DNA of 64,000 nucleotides from Histidinibacterium aquaticum (GTDB lineage Bacteria > Pseudomonadota > Alphaproteobacteria > Rhodobacterales > Rhodobacteraceae): positions 248,001 to 312,000 of the forward strand of contig NZ_VYQE01000001.1 of assembly GCF_008710275.1 (NCBI RefSeq), read 5' to 3'. Position 1 is the first letter of the stretch; the number at the start of each line of letters is the position of its first letter. The notes under the pieces are model-generated. The model saw only the letters and a list, made by a program, of their open reading frames with translations. It was not told the DNA's origin and made no database searches. This document shows, piece by piece, positions 25,334 through 32,982 of the stretch. A program made the position numbers and the translations under genes.

Positions 25334-27505
25334 ATGACCAGAAAGCGTAACAATCCCAAGAACAAGCGGGACGACCACAAGACGGACGAGTCCGGCCTGA
25401 GCCGGCGCGAGTTCTTTGCCGCGGGTGCCGCGGCCGGTGCGGGGGCCGCAGCCCTGGGAGGACCGACGGCCGTCCAGGCCGCCGCGCACGAAGAGGGAGA
25501 GATGCAGTGGGACTACGAGGCCGACGTGGTCGTCCTCGGTGCCGGGTGTACCGGCCTCCCTGCCGCGATCCGGGCCCGTGATCTCGGCGCGTCGGTCATC
25601 GTCATCGACCAGAACTTCGACGCCGGCGGACGCATGCTGCACAGCGGGGCCTGGGTCTCGCTCGGCGGCGGCGACCCGATCCAGCAGCGCGACGCTGCCG
25701 GCGAGCTCGACGAGGAGGGCTTCATCCAGGTCGATCCGCTCGTTCCGCAGGAAGCGCTCGACGACGACGTCGAGCTCCTGTTCCGGGATGTGACCGACTG
25801 GTCCGTGCTCGACGAGCAGGGCTATGCCTACTACCGCTACAACAATCCCGACCAGCACCGCGGCTGGGCCGAGAACTGCCCGCCGACCCGGCAGTTCCTG
25901 ATGGACAACTACTGTCGCTTCGCACGCATCGACGGCACCCACTTCGGCGGCGGCGTGTCGCGGGCGCGGGCCTCGTCGGTATTCCTCACGCTGGGCGACA
26001 CGACCGACATCGAAGCGGGGACGATCACGCAGGAGGACGCCGGCGTGGCCGATCCCGAGCGGTCGAGCCCCATGTGCCCCCGGCAGCTCTCGATCTCGGC
26101 GGACCGCGTGGGCCTCAACGCCGTCCACGGCGGCGGCGCGATGTCCCGGTGCCTCGAGTACTCGGCCCGCCAGAAGGGCGTCGAGTTCATGTTCAACCGG
26201 CACATGGACGAGCTCATCCAGGACAGCTCCGGCCGGGTGATCGGGGTACGGGCGACCTATACGCCCCGACAGGACCCCGAGACCGGCGAACAGCTCCAGA
26301 GCTTCTGGTCCAACGGCAACATCGAGGAGACGGCCGAGACGGTCACCATCAAGGCCAATCGCGCCGTGATCGTCGGCACCGGCGGGCACGCGGGCAACCC
26401 GAACTTCCGCAGCCAGTTCTATCCGCGGATGAACGAGCCCTACTACCCGACCAGCGGCTGGGCGCTTCTGGGCGGCGAGGGCCGTGCGGCGGACGCCAGC
26501 GGCATCCTGGCCGGGATGAAGGCGGGCGCGAGCCTCGATGGCCTGCACCAGAACTTCGGGCGGCGGACCTATCACATCCAGACGCGTCTGGGTGTGCGGG
26601 ATGCCTATACCGACATGTACCCGGGTCACCCGACTTTCCCGTTCCGGGGCTCCGCAGGGTTCAACGTCGGCCAAGCCGGGTTCGAGCATCTCATCGCCGT
26701 GAACCAGGTCGGGCGTCGCTTCTTCAACGAGATGGCGCTGCCGGACGAGCCGATCGAGCCCCGGTACCCCGGAGGCATCGAGCACGCCGTGCCCAACACT
26801 TGGGACGAGCACACTCCCTACGACTGGCGCAACTGCCGGATCGACTGGGTGCGCGAGATGTACCACTTCACCCACGGCGTGGATGCGGCCCTGCAGATAA
26901 ACGAGGGGTCCGAGGCTCCGGAGTACTACTCCGGTCCCATCTGGGCGATCTTCGACAGCGCGGCCGTCGAGCGCGGCGACTTCCCCATCCGGGAGCCCTT
27001 CATCTCGACCGAGAACGGCCAGTTCTTCCAGGCCGACACGCTCGAGGAACTCGCCGAGCAGATCCAGTCGGGCAACGAGTTCCAGCGCGTTCCTCTGGAG
27101 CATCTCGTCGAGACGGTCGAGCAGTGGAACAGCTACGTAGACGAGGGATCCGACCCCGATTTCGAGCGGGGCCAGGACGATGCTCCCATGCACCGGATCG
27201 ATCAGCCGCCCTACTACGCGGCCTCGATCATGGTGGTCTGGCACGACTCCTACGGCGGCCTCCGGCTGAACCGGAACTGCCAGGTGCTCGACAACGAGAT
27301 GCAGCCGATCCCGGGGCTCTTCGCCGGCGGCGAGGCCAGCGGCGGCGGCCAGATGCACGGCCTCGGCCGGGCGACGGTCCACGGCTACATCGCGGGCACC
27401 GAAGCGATGTCGGACGAGACCAACCCCATGCCGGCGACCGACGCCTCCACCGAAGGGTCGGCCGACATGGAAGACGCGGACGTCCCGACCGAAGACGTGG
27501 ACTGA
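25334..27505 (+). CDS. Tat-exported FAD-dependent dehydrogenase (fumarate reductase-like)
   Basis: A 723-residue flavoprotein. The N-terminus has a twin-arginine signal, SRREFFAAGAAAGAGAAALGG (Arg pair near residue 27), so the folded FAD protein should be exported to the periplasm. The dinucleotide motif VVVLGAGCTGLPAAIRARDLG follows, with GGRMLHSG, a central NRAVIVGTGGHAGN and the C-terminal IPGLFAGGEASGGGQMHGLGRATVHGY, the standard FAD_binding_2 architecture shared with fumarate reductases and ketosteroid dehydrogenases. The last 35 residues form an acidic tail. GAGGAGG precedes ATG 25334. The neighbouring di-haem cytochrome suggests that it acts as a substrate dehydrogenase delivering electrons to the respiratory chain. 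The substrate is unknown. Confidence 0.88.
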   Translation: MTRKRNNPKNKRDDHKTDESGLSRREFFAAGAAAGAGAAALGGPTAVQAAAHEEGEMQWDYEADVVVLGAGCTGLPAAIRARDLGASVIVIDQNFDAGGRMLHSGAWVSLGGGDPIQQRDAAGELDEEGFIQVDPLVPQEALDDDVELLFRDVTDWSVLDEQGYAYYRYNNPDQHRGWAENCPPTRQFLMDNYCRFARIDGTHFGGGVSRARASSVFLTLGDTTDIEAGTITQEDAGVADPERSSPMCPRQLSISADRVGLNAVHGGGAMSRCLEYSARQKGVEFMFNRHMDELIQDSSGRVIGVRATYTPRQDPETGEQLQSFWSNGNIEETAETVTIKANRAVIVGTGGHAGNPNFRSQFYPRMNEPYYPTSGWALLGGEGRAADASGILAGMKAGASLDGLHQNFGRRTYHIQTRLGVRDAYTDMYPGHPTFPFRGSAGFNVGQAGFEHLIAVNQVGRRFFNEMALPDEPIEPRYPGGIEHAVPNTWDEHTPYDWRNCRIDWVREMYHFTHGVDAALQINEGSEAPEYYSGPIWAIFDSAAVERGDFPIREPFISTENGQFFQADTLEELAEQIQSGNEFQRVPLEHLVETVEQWNSYVDEGSDPDFERGQDDAPMHRIDQPPYYAASIMVVWHDSYGGLRLNRNCQVLDNEMQPIPGLFAGGEASGGGQMHGLGRATVHGYIAGTEAMSDETNPMPATDASTEGSADMEDADVPTEDVD

Positions 27506-27602
27506 TCCACCGAGATGCCGGCGGGTGCCCGTGCCCCGCCGGTCCGGGACCGGCCGACCCGGTTTGGCCGGTCCCTTCCCCACTCTGACAGGACCAAGGA
27601 CA

Positions 27603-28514
27603 ATGACTGCTGCATTGAAAGCCAGCGGCCTGACCGTCACGCCGGAGACGGTCGATGCCGGCGCGACGATGACCCTCACAGCAAAGCTTGCCTCCACGCC
27701 GCCGCGCGACATGACCGGCCAGACCCTCCAGATCATCGACCATGACGATGCGCCCGCGGGGGAGCTCGAGATCGTGCAGTTCGACGGCCGCGTGAACCGG
27801 ACGGGCAAGCTGACGCTCGACGTGCCCTCCGAGCCCGGAACGTATGAATGGCGGGCCGTGCCGCTCGCCGGCGCGAAGCAGGACGATCTGCAGGAGACCG
27901 AAGCCCTGGCCTTCACGGTCACCGTCACCGCCCACACGACGAGGCTCAACGTCTGGGGGGTGCCCACCGCGATCGAAGCGGGCAGCCGGTTCACCGCCGA
28001 GATCGGGCTAAAGTGTTCGAGCGGCTGCGAGATGACCGGACGCCGGTTCGAGGTGGTCGATGCGACGGGCGAGGTCATGGGGAACGGCACCCTTTCCGGC
28101 GAGATCCTACCCGGCACCCAGAGCCTCTATGTGGCCCGGGCCGAGCTGACCGCTCCGGAGACGGAGGGCCGCCATGACTGGTCGATCCGCGTCGACGCTG
28201 GCGATGCCCTGCATCCGGGGGCCGAGGCCCCGCTCCGCATCCGGACGACCGCGGCCGCCGAAGCGCTGGTTACGGTGCGCGTGACCGACAGCGAGAGCGG
28301 GGACCCCCTGCCCGGCCAGAGCGTCGTGATGCACCCCTACCGCGCCACAACCGACGAGGACGGCTGCGCGAGGCTCCGCGTCGCGAAAGGCAGCTACACC
28401 GTCTTCGTCTCCGGCCGCGGCCGGTACCCCATGCGGCGCAAGCTCGATGTGGAGGACGACGTGACGACGGAGGCCGCGCTTCAGGCCGAACCGCCGCCTT
28501 CCGGCAACTGGTAG
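27603..28514 (+). CDS. Unrecognised beta-sandwich/carboxypeptidase-regulatory-like protein
   Basis: A 303-residue protein built of repeated beta-rich segments: about residues 8-105 (LTVTPETVDAGATMTLTAKL to AFTVTVTAHT), 106-210 (TRLNVWGVPTAIEAGSRFTAEIGL, with a Cys pair in KCSSGCEMTG) and 215-295, where VTVRVTDSESGDPLPGQSVVMHPYRATTDEDGCARLRV resembles a carboxypeptidase-regulatory/SpaA-like fold. No signal peptide or membrane helix is visible although both neighbours are exported. It starts 97 bases after the flavoprotein stop, behind a GGACCAAGGAC sequence. It could be a structural or targeting partner of the flavoprotein, possibly carried out with it. Function unknown. Confidence 0.75.
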   Translation: MTAALKASGLTVTPETVDAGATMTLTAKLASTPPRDMTGQTLQIIDHDDAPAGELEIVQFDGRVNRTGKLTLDVPSEPGTYEWRAVPLAGAKQDDLQETEALAFTVTVTAHTTRLNVWGVPTAIEAGSRFTAEIGLKCSSGCEMTGRRFEVVDATGEVMGNGTLSGEILPGTQSLYVARAELTAPETEGRHDWSIRVDAGDALHPGAEAPLRIRTTAAAEALVTVRVTDSESGDPLPGQSVVMHPYRATTDEDGCARLRVAKGSYTVFVSGRGRYPMRRKLDVEDDVTTEAALQAEPPPSGNW

Positions 28515-28556
28515 GCCACTGCCCGCCATCTGAGAGAAAGCAGGAGACACAACAGG

Positions 28557-29309
28557 ATGACCAGACGCGTACTTGCAGCGGGTTTCGCGGCCCTCGCGCT
28601 CCCCACAATAGCCCTTGCTCAGGACGGCGACCTCCTCGGCGAGGGCGAGCAGATCTTCGAGACCAACTGCGCGCAATGCCACCAGTCCGACGGAGAGGGG
28701 TTGCCACCGAACTTTCCCGCATTGGCCGGTAACGACCGCCTGTCCGATCCCTCGCTGATCGTTCAGCGGGTCCACTACGGCCTGAAGTCCATGCCGGCAT
28801 TCCCCGATTTCGGACCACGCGACCTGGCGGCCGTCGCGAGCTACGTCCGGACAAGCTGGGGCAACGACTTCGGAACCGTGGACGAGTCGCAGGCCGAGGA
28901 ATTGCTGGCCTCCGTGGAGCCCCCAGAGCAGGTGGCGACCCGGACAATCTGGGACGGCGTCTTCACAGAGGACCAGGCGCAAGGCGCGCGCCTTCTTTAC
29001 CAGGGCGGATGCGCGCCGTGCCACGGCTCGCGCCTGAACGGCGCTCCGGACACGGCCGACATGTCACCGGCCCCGCCGCTGGCGGGCACCGCCTACATGC
29101 GGAGCTGGAACGGGAGCACGGTCGGGTCGCTCTTCGAGTTCACGAGGTCCTCGATGCCGATCAGCAATCCGGGCCAGTTCACGGACCAGCAGTACATCGA
29201 CATCATCGCCTACATGCTCTCGTATCACGGAGCGCCGGCCGGGGATGAGCCGCTGCCGCCGGACCTGGACGTCCTGAACGACATCGTCATCGAGCCCGAG
29301 GAGGAATAA
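28557..29309 (+). CDS. Periplasmic di-haem cytochrome c
   Basis: A 250-residue exported cytochrome with Sec signal MTRRVLAAGFAALALPTIALAQ. Two c-type haem sites are present: CAQCH near residue 38 and CAPCH near 157, each opening one cytochrome c domain. Candidate axial Met ligands are in LKSMPAFPDF and SSMPISNPGQF. The two domains are joined by a short acidic linker, and the C-terminal tail is acidic (IEPEEE). Placed 42 bases downstream in the same three-gene unit as the Tat flavoprotein, it is the natural electron acceptor for that enzyme. It converges with fliI, 12 bases from its stop. Confidence 0.92.
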   Translation: MTRRVLAAGFAALALPTIALAQDGDLLGEGEQIFETNCAQCHQSDGEGLPPNFPALAGNDRLSDPSLIVQRVHYGLKSMPAFPDFGPRDLAAVASYVRTSWGNDFGTVDESQAEELLASVEPPEQVATRTIWDGVFTEDQAQGARLLYQGGCAPCHGSRLNGAPDTADMSPAPPLAGTAYMRSWNGSTVGSLFEFTRSSMPISNPGQFTDQQYIDIIAYMLSYHGAPAGDEPLPPDLDVLNDIVIEPEEE

Positions 29310-29321
29310 CGCCCCGCCGAG

Positions 29322-30704
29322 CTAGACCCGGGCGGGCGGCGGCGCCGCCCCCCGACCATCCGGCAGGGCCACGTCGATGTTCGCTTCGGCGAGCAGCCGG
29401 TAGAGTTCGGCGAAGGTTTCGCTGGAGGGTGTCGCCTCGCCCTTGCGCTGCGTGAGGAAGTCTCCGACCGGTTCCGCAAGCCGGATGGCGGCGTCGGTCT
29501 CCTCGTCGCTGCCGGGCCGGTAGGCGCCGATCCGGATCAGTTCCTCCATGTCGGCGTAGCGGGCCAGCGCCCGCCGGGCGCTCTGCAGGATCGCGTACTC
29601 GTCGGGGCCATGGCAGTCGGGAAGCATCCGCGAGATGCTCCGTTGCAGATCCACCGCGGGGTAACGGCCCCTCTCGGCGATGCGCCTGTCGAGCACGATG
29701 TGCCCGTCCGTGATCCCCCGGACGGTATCGGCGACGGGTTCGTCCATGTCGCTGCCCTCGACCAGGACCGTGAAGAGCGCGGTGATGTCGCCCTGCCCCT
29801 CGCTGCCGGGCCCCGCCCTTTCGAGCAGGCGCGGCAGTTCGGAGAAGACCGTCGGCGGATAGCCCCGCGAGGTCGGCGGCTCGCCCCCCGACAGGCCGAT
29901 CTCGCGCTGCGCGGTCGCGAAGCGGGTGATGGAGTCGAGCAGCAGGAGCACCTGTTTCCCCTGCTCGCGAAAGTGCTCGGCCACGGCCATCGCCGTCCAG
30001 GCCGCCTGGCGGCGCATCAACGGCGGTTCGTCCCCGGTGGAAACGACGAGAACCGCCCGGGCGAGTCCTTCGGGCCCGAGGTCGGTCTGGATGAAATCCT
30101 GCACCTCTCGCCCGCGCTCGCCGATCAGGCCCACGACGATCACGTCGGCATCGGCGTTGCGGGCCAGCATCCCCATGAGGCTCGACTTGCCCACACCCGA
30201 GCCGGCGAAGACACCCATCCGCTGCCCCCGGCAGAGCGGGGTAAAGACGTCGAAGGCACGTATGCCCGTCTCCATGCGCGCACCGACCCGGCGCCGGTCG
30301 AAGGCGGGCGGCGGTGCCGCCCTGACGCTGCGTGCCTCGCGACCTTCCGGAAGCGGCCCGGCACCGTCGAGCGGCCGCCCGAGCGCATCGACCACCCGTC
30401 CGACCCATCCGTCCTGCGGCCTGACGCTCTCACCGATGGGGCTGATCTCGACGCGGTCCCCGGCCACGACTCCGTCCCAGGTCCCGAACGGAAGGACATG
30501 GCTGCCGGTCCCATCGACGCCCACGACCTCGCCCAGGACCGGGCCGGAAGCCCCTAGAACACGACACCTCTGCCCGATCCCGATGGCGCGCTCGAGGCCC
30601 GTCGCCGTCAGCAAGAGCCCCCGCACGGAAGAGACCTGGCCCGTGATCCGGGAGGTTTCCATGCGCCGTGCTGTCGATGTCAGCTCGGAAAATAAGGTTT
30701 GCAT
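29322..30704 (-). CDS. fliI: Flagellum-specific ATPase FliI
   Basis: FliI powers unloading of export substrates at the flagellar type III gate. The 460-residue product has the F1-ATPase-like fold: Walker A GVFAGSGVGKSSLMG (near residue 170), Walker B LLLLDSITRFA, and the T3SS ATPase segments GERGREVQDF and SRGYPPTVFSELPRLLERAG. It is transcribed away from flgB across a 67-bp AT-rich region with CTTG/CATG half-sites, and it marks the left border of the flagellar cluster. Its usual partner FliH is encoded in a different operon at 41388; no fliJ was found. Confidence 0.96.
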   Translation of the reverse strand: MQTLFSELTSTARRMETSRITGQVSSVRGLLLTATGLERAIGIGQRCRVLGASGPVLGEVVGVDGTGSHVLPFGTWDGVVAGDRVEISPIGESVRPQDGWVGRVVDALGRPLDGAGPLPEGREARSVRAAPPPAFDRRRVGARMETGIRAFDVFTPLCRGQRMGVFAGSGVGKSSLMGMLARNADADVIVVGLIGERGREVQDFIQTDLGPEGLARAVLVVSTGDEPPLMRRQAAWTAMAVAEHFREQGKQVLLLLDSITRFATAQREIGLSGGEPPTSRGYPPTVFSELPRLLERAGPGSEGQGDITALFTVLVEGSDMDEPVADTVRGITDGHIVLDRRIAERGRYPAVDLQRSISRMLPDCHGPDEYAILQSARRALARYADMEELIRIGAYRPGSDEETDAAIRLAEPVGDFLTQRKGEATPSSETFAELYRLLAEANIDVALPDGRGAAPPPARV

Positions 30705-30749
30705 GGATACATTCCCGATTGATCTTGGATTTATTCATGTTAATACTTG
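30702..30749. promoter_or_regulatory. fliI-flgB divergent promoter with CWWG half-sites
   Basis: An AT-rich stretch between the two divergent genes holds CATG at 30702, CTTG at 30724, CATG at 30736 and CTTG at 30746. The spacings are 22, 12 and 10 bp. The 10- and 22-bp steps match those before flgF (55520-55585), so it is a candidate site of the same regulator, less regular than the others. Confidence 0.4.
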
Positions 30750-30771
30750 TGAAAGAGAAAGGGAATACCGG

Positions 30772-31167
30772 ATGAAGCTCGAAGCAATGTCCTTCTTCCA
30801 GGTCGCCTCCCAGCGGATGCAGTGGCTGGGCGCGCGTCAGCAGGTCGTGTCCGAAAACATAGCGAACGCGGATACCCCGGGCTTCCGGGCCCGCGACGTC
30901 TCGCCGTTCGAACAGATGCTCGACAGTTCGGGGAGCGGCGGCGGCCTTGCCGCCACGAACACCGGCCACATCGGCGGGTCGACCGCCGGCGGCGACGTGG
31001 CCGTCCGCGAGGACGAAGCCTCGTGGAACGTGAGCCTCGACGGCAACACGGTGGTCCTCGAAGAGCAATCCATCAAGGCCAGCCAGATTTCCGAGGACTA
31101 CCGCCTCGCCGCACAGCTCTACCGCAAGGGCTACGAGCTGATCGGCCTCGCGGCCTCGAGCAAGTAA
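30772..31167 (+). CDS. flgB: Flagellar proximal rod protein FlgB
   Basis: A 131-residue proximal rod protein. The conserved N-terminal rod motif appears as QQVVSENIANADTPGFRARDVSPFE (about residues 23-47), and the C-terminal helix is SQISEDYRLAAQLYRKGYELIGLA. The ATG at 30772 follows AAAGGGA. It begins a tightly packed operon flgB-flgC-fliE-fliQ-transglycosylase-flhA-fliR-flhB. The encoded protein is exported by the flagellar type III system and stacks on FliE at the MS ring. The middle region is short and glycine rich, as in other Rhodobacterales. Confidence 0.95.
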   Translation: MKLEAMSFFQVASQRMQWLGARQQVVSENIANADTPGFRARDVSPFEQMLDSSGSGGGLAATNTGHIGGSTAGGDVAVREDEASWNVSLDGNTVVLEEQSIKASQISEDYRLAAQLYRKGYELIGLAASSK

Positions 31168-31182
31168 CCGGGAGCAGACGTC

Positions 31183-31593
31183 ATGGATCCGCTCAAGTCC
31201 ATCACTTCGATCGCCGCCAGCGGGATGCACGCCCAGGGGCAGCGCCTGCGGATCGTCGCGGAGAACGTCGCCAACGCGGACTCCCGGGGAACGACGCCCG
31301 GCGCGGATCCGTACCGCCGCAAGACGGTCTCGTTCGAGGAGATGGTCGACAGGAACAGTGGCTCGTCCATGGTCCGCGTGGCCGAGATCGGCCGGGACCA
31401 GAGCGAGTTCAGCCTGATCCACGATCCGGCTCACCCCGCCGCGGACGAGAACGGCTTTGTGAAGGTGCCGAACGTCAACTCGATCATCGAGATGAGCAAC
31501 ATGCGCGAAGCGGCCCGCAGCTACGAGGCCAACATGAACATGTTCGAGGCCGGTCGCCGCATGCGCAACCAGATCCTCGACCTGCTGAAGTGA
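31183..31593 (+). CDS. flgC: Flagellar proximal rod protein FlgC
   Basis: A 136-residue rod protein. The rod/hook signature near the N-terminus is RLRIVAENVANADSRGTTPGADPYRRK, and the C-terminal ANMNMFEAGRRMRNQILDLLK forms the coiled-coil end helix shared by axial proteins, preceded by VKVPNVNSIIEMSNMREAARSYE. It starts 15 bases after flgB and is followed by fliE after 10 bases. It polymerises above FlgB in the proximal rod. The length is as expected. Confidence 0.96.
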   Translation: MDPLKSITSIAASGMHAQGQRLRIVAENVANADSRGTTPGADPYRRKTVSFEEMVDRNSGSSMVRVAEIGRDQSEFSLIHDPAHPAADENGFVKVPNVNSIIEMSNMREAARSYEANMNMFEAGRRMRNQILDLLK

Positions 31594-31603
31594 GCCAGCG
31601 CCG

Positions 31604-31933
31604 ATGAATGACTTCACATCCATCGTCTCGACCGGCGCCGTCCGCGGCGCCTACAAGAGCGCGCAGACCCTCACCTCGGAGCGCGGCCCGATCGAGCAGG
31701 GCCCGGAGACAAAGGAAGCCGACTTCGGCTCCTACGTTCAGAAGGCCGCCTCGGACGCGGTGAACACGGTTCGGGACGCAGAAGGGGCGATGCAGTCCGG
31801 CCTGCAGGGCGAAATGGACACCCAGGCGGTGGTCGAGGCGACCCTCGCGCTCGAGTCGACGGTCAAGGTCGCGGTCTCGGTCCGCGACAAGATGGTCGAG
31901 GCCTACCAGCAGGTCATGCAGATGCCGATTTAA
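31604..31933 (+). CDS. fliE: MS-ring/rod junction protein FliE
   Basis: A 109-residue protein that joins the MS ring to the rod and is the first rod substrate exported. The C-terminal family core is clear: SDAVNTVRDAEGAMQSGLQGEMDTQAVVEATLALESTVKVAVSVRDKMVEAYQQVMQMPI region (about residues 46-109), with key residues AV-T-A-LA-E and the terminal QEIMRMPI-like ending QQVMQMPI. It sits between flgC and fliQ in the rod-export gate operon, 10 and 11 bases from its neighbours. Confidence 0.93.
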   Translation: MNDFTSIVSTGAVRGAYKSAQTLTSERGPIEQGPETKEADFGSYVQKAASDAVNTVRDAEGAMQSGLQGEMDTQAVVEATLALESTVKVAVSVRDKMVEAYQQVMQMPI

Positions 31934-31944
31934 GGAACAACGGG

Positions 31945-32214
31945 ATGACGGCCGCCGATACCTATGCCGTCCTGTCGGACGCGATCCTGGCGGTTCTCAT
32001 CGCGTCCGGGCCCGTCCTGGCCGTGGCGCTCATCGTGGGTCTCGGCATCGCGCTGTTCCAGGCCCTCACGCAGATCCAGGAGATGACGCTGACCTTCGTG
32101 CCAAAGATCGCGGCGATCCTCGTCGCCTTGCTGGCCTCCCTGCCCTTCATCTACGCGACCCTAGACGGGTTGTCCGACACGGTCTTCGACCTCATCGTGA
32201 ACGGAGGCTTCTGA
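31945..32214 (+). CDS. fliQ: Flagellar export gate protein FliQ
   Basis: An 89-residue inner-membrane protein with two hydrophobic helices (about 12-42 and 51-75), the hairpin typical of FliQ. The segment LIVGLGIALFQALTQIQEMTLTFVPKIAAI includes the conserved Q-x-x-T-Q-I-Q-E-x-T-L-x-F-x-P-K pattern. FliQ packs around FliP and FliR to form the export gate. FliP is encoded elsewhere, at 42438, and FliR two genes downstream. Confidence 0.96.
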   Translation: MTAADTYAVLSDAILAVLIASGPVLAVALIVGLGIALFQALTQIQEMTLTFVPKIAAILVALLASLPFIYATLDGLSDTVFDLIVNGGF

Positions 32215-32220
32215 GCAGTC

Positions 32221-32982
32221 ATGCGGCGGATCCTTGCAGCACTGGCTCTTGTCACCTCCGCCGGCCCCGCGGTCGGCTGGAACCTCTTCCAGACCGCGCC
32301 GAGCGCCGTCCCGCAGCAGGCCGCCCCCGCCGGGGACGCCGCCCTCTGCCTGAGGGAGATCCTCGCGGCGCAGGAGCGCTACGGCATCCCCGACAACATG
32401 CTTCTCGCGATCGGCCTGCAGGAGGCCGGGACGGGCCACACCGGTCAACTGACGGTCTGGCCCTGGGCGGTGAACGCCGCCGGGGAGGGGCGCCTCTTCG
32501 AGTCCCGCAGCCATGCGCTCGACTGGGTGGCGCTCAAGCGGCGCGAGGGCGTCGACTCCATCGACCTCGGATGCATGCAGATCAACATGCGCTGGCATCC
32601 GGACGCCTTCGACAGCGTCGCCGAGGGCTTCGATCCGGCGGTGAACGTCGACTACGCGGCCCGCTTCCTCGTGCGGCTCCACCGGCAGACCGGCGACTGG
32701 CTGACCGCGGCAGGCTCGTATCATTCGTTCACGCCAGAGAAGCGGGAGATCTATCTCGCCTCGCTCGAGCAGAACGTCGCGGTGGCCAATGCCCGCTCCG
32801 CCAGCTTCCACGCCATGGCTGACCGCGCGCCGCGCCAGGTGGCCGAGGCGGGTCTCACTCCCCGGGCGGGGATCGCCTGGAGTTCCCAGCTCTCGGGCGG
32901 CCGCACGAGCCTCTATTCCAGCCGGGAGTTGCAGCCGATCCTTCCGGCCTTCCAGCGAGCCCATGAAGGAGCACCCTCGTGA
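32221..32982 (+). CDS. Flagellar-cluster lytic transglycosylase (SltF-like)
   Basis: A 253-residue exported protein with signal MRRILAALALVTSAGPAVG and an SLT (lysozyme-like) domain at about residues 40-185. The catalytic Glu is in LLAIGLQEAGTG, followed by DLGCMQINMRWH, the GxMQxN motif of family 1 transglycosylases, and AGSYHSFTPE. In Rhodobacter sphaeroides a dedicated transglycosylase, SltF, opens peptidoglycan for the rod because FlgJ lacks the muramidase part; the same split is seen here, since the FlgJ-like protein at 47480 is only a rod-binding domain. Its stop overlaps flhA by four bases (GTGA). Confidence 0.85.
   Translation: MRRILAALALVTSAGPAVGWNLFQTAPSAVPQQAAPAGDAALCLREILAAQERYGIPDNMLLAIGLQEAGTGHTGQLTVWPWAVNAAGEGRLFESRSHALDWVALKRREGVDSIDLGCMQINMRWHPDAFDSVAEGFDPAVNVDYAARFLVRLHRQTGDWLTAAGSYHSFTPEKREIYLASLEQNVAVANARSASFHAMADRAPRQVAEAGLTPRAGIAWSSQLSGGRTSLYSSRELQPILPAFQRAHEGAPS

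Noticed and set aside
25274-28117. A 947-codon minus-strand open frame opposite the flavoprotein module
   Set aside because: It is antisense to three well-supported genes with signals and motifs, and its translation lacks any recognisable domain.
30715-30730. FNR-like TTGATCTTGGA sequence in the fliI-flgB gap
   Set aside because: Only the left half TTGAT is present; the right half ATCAA is missing.
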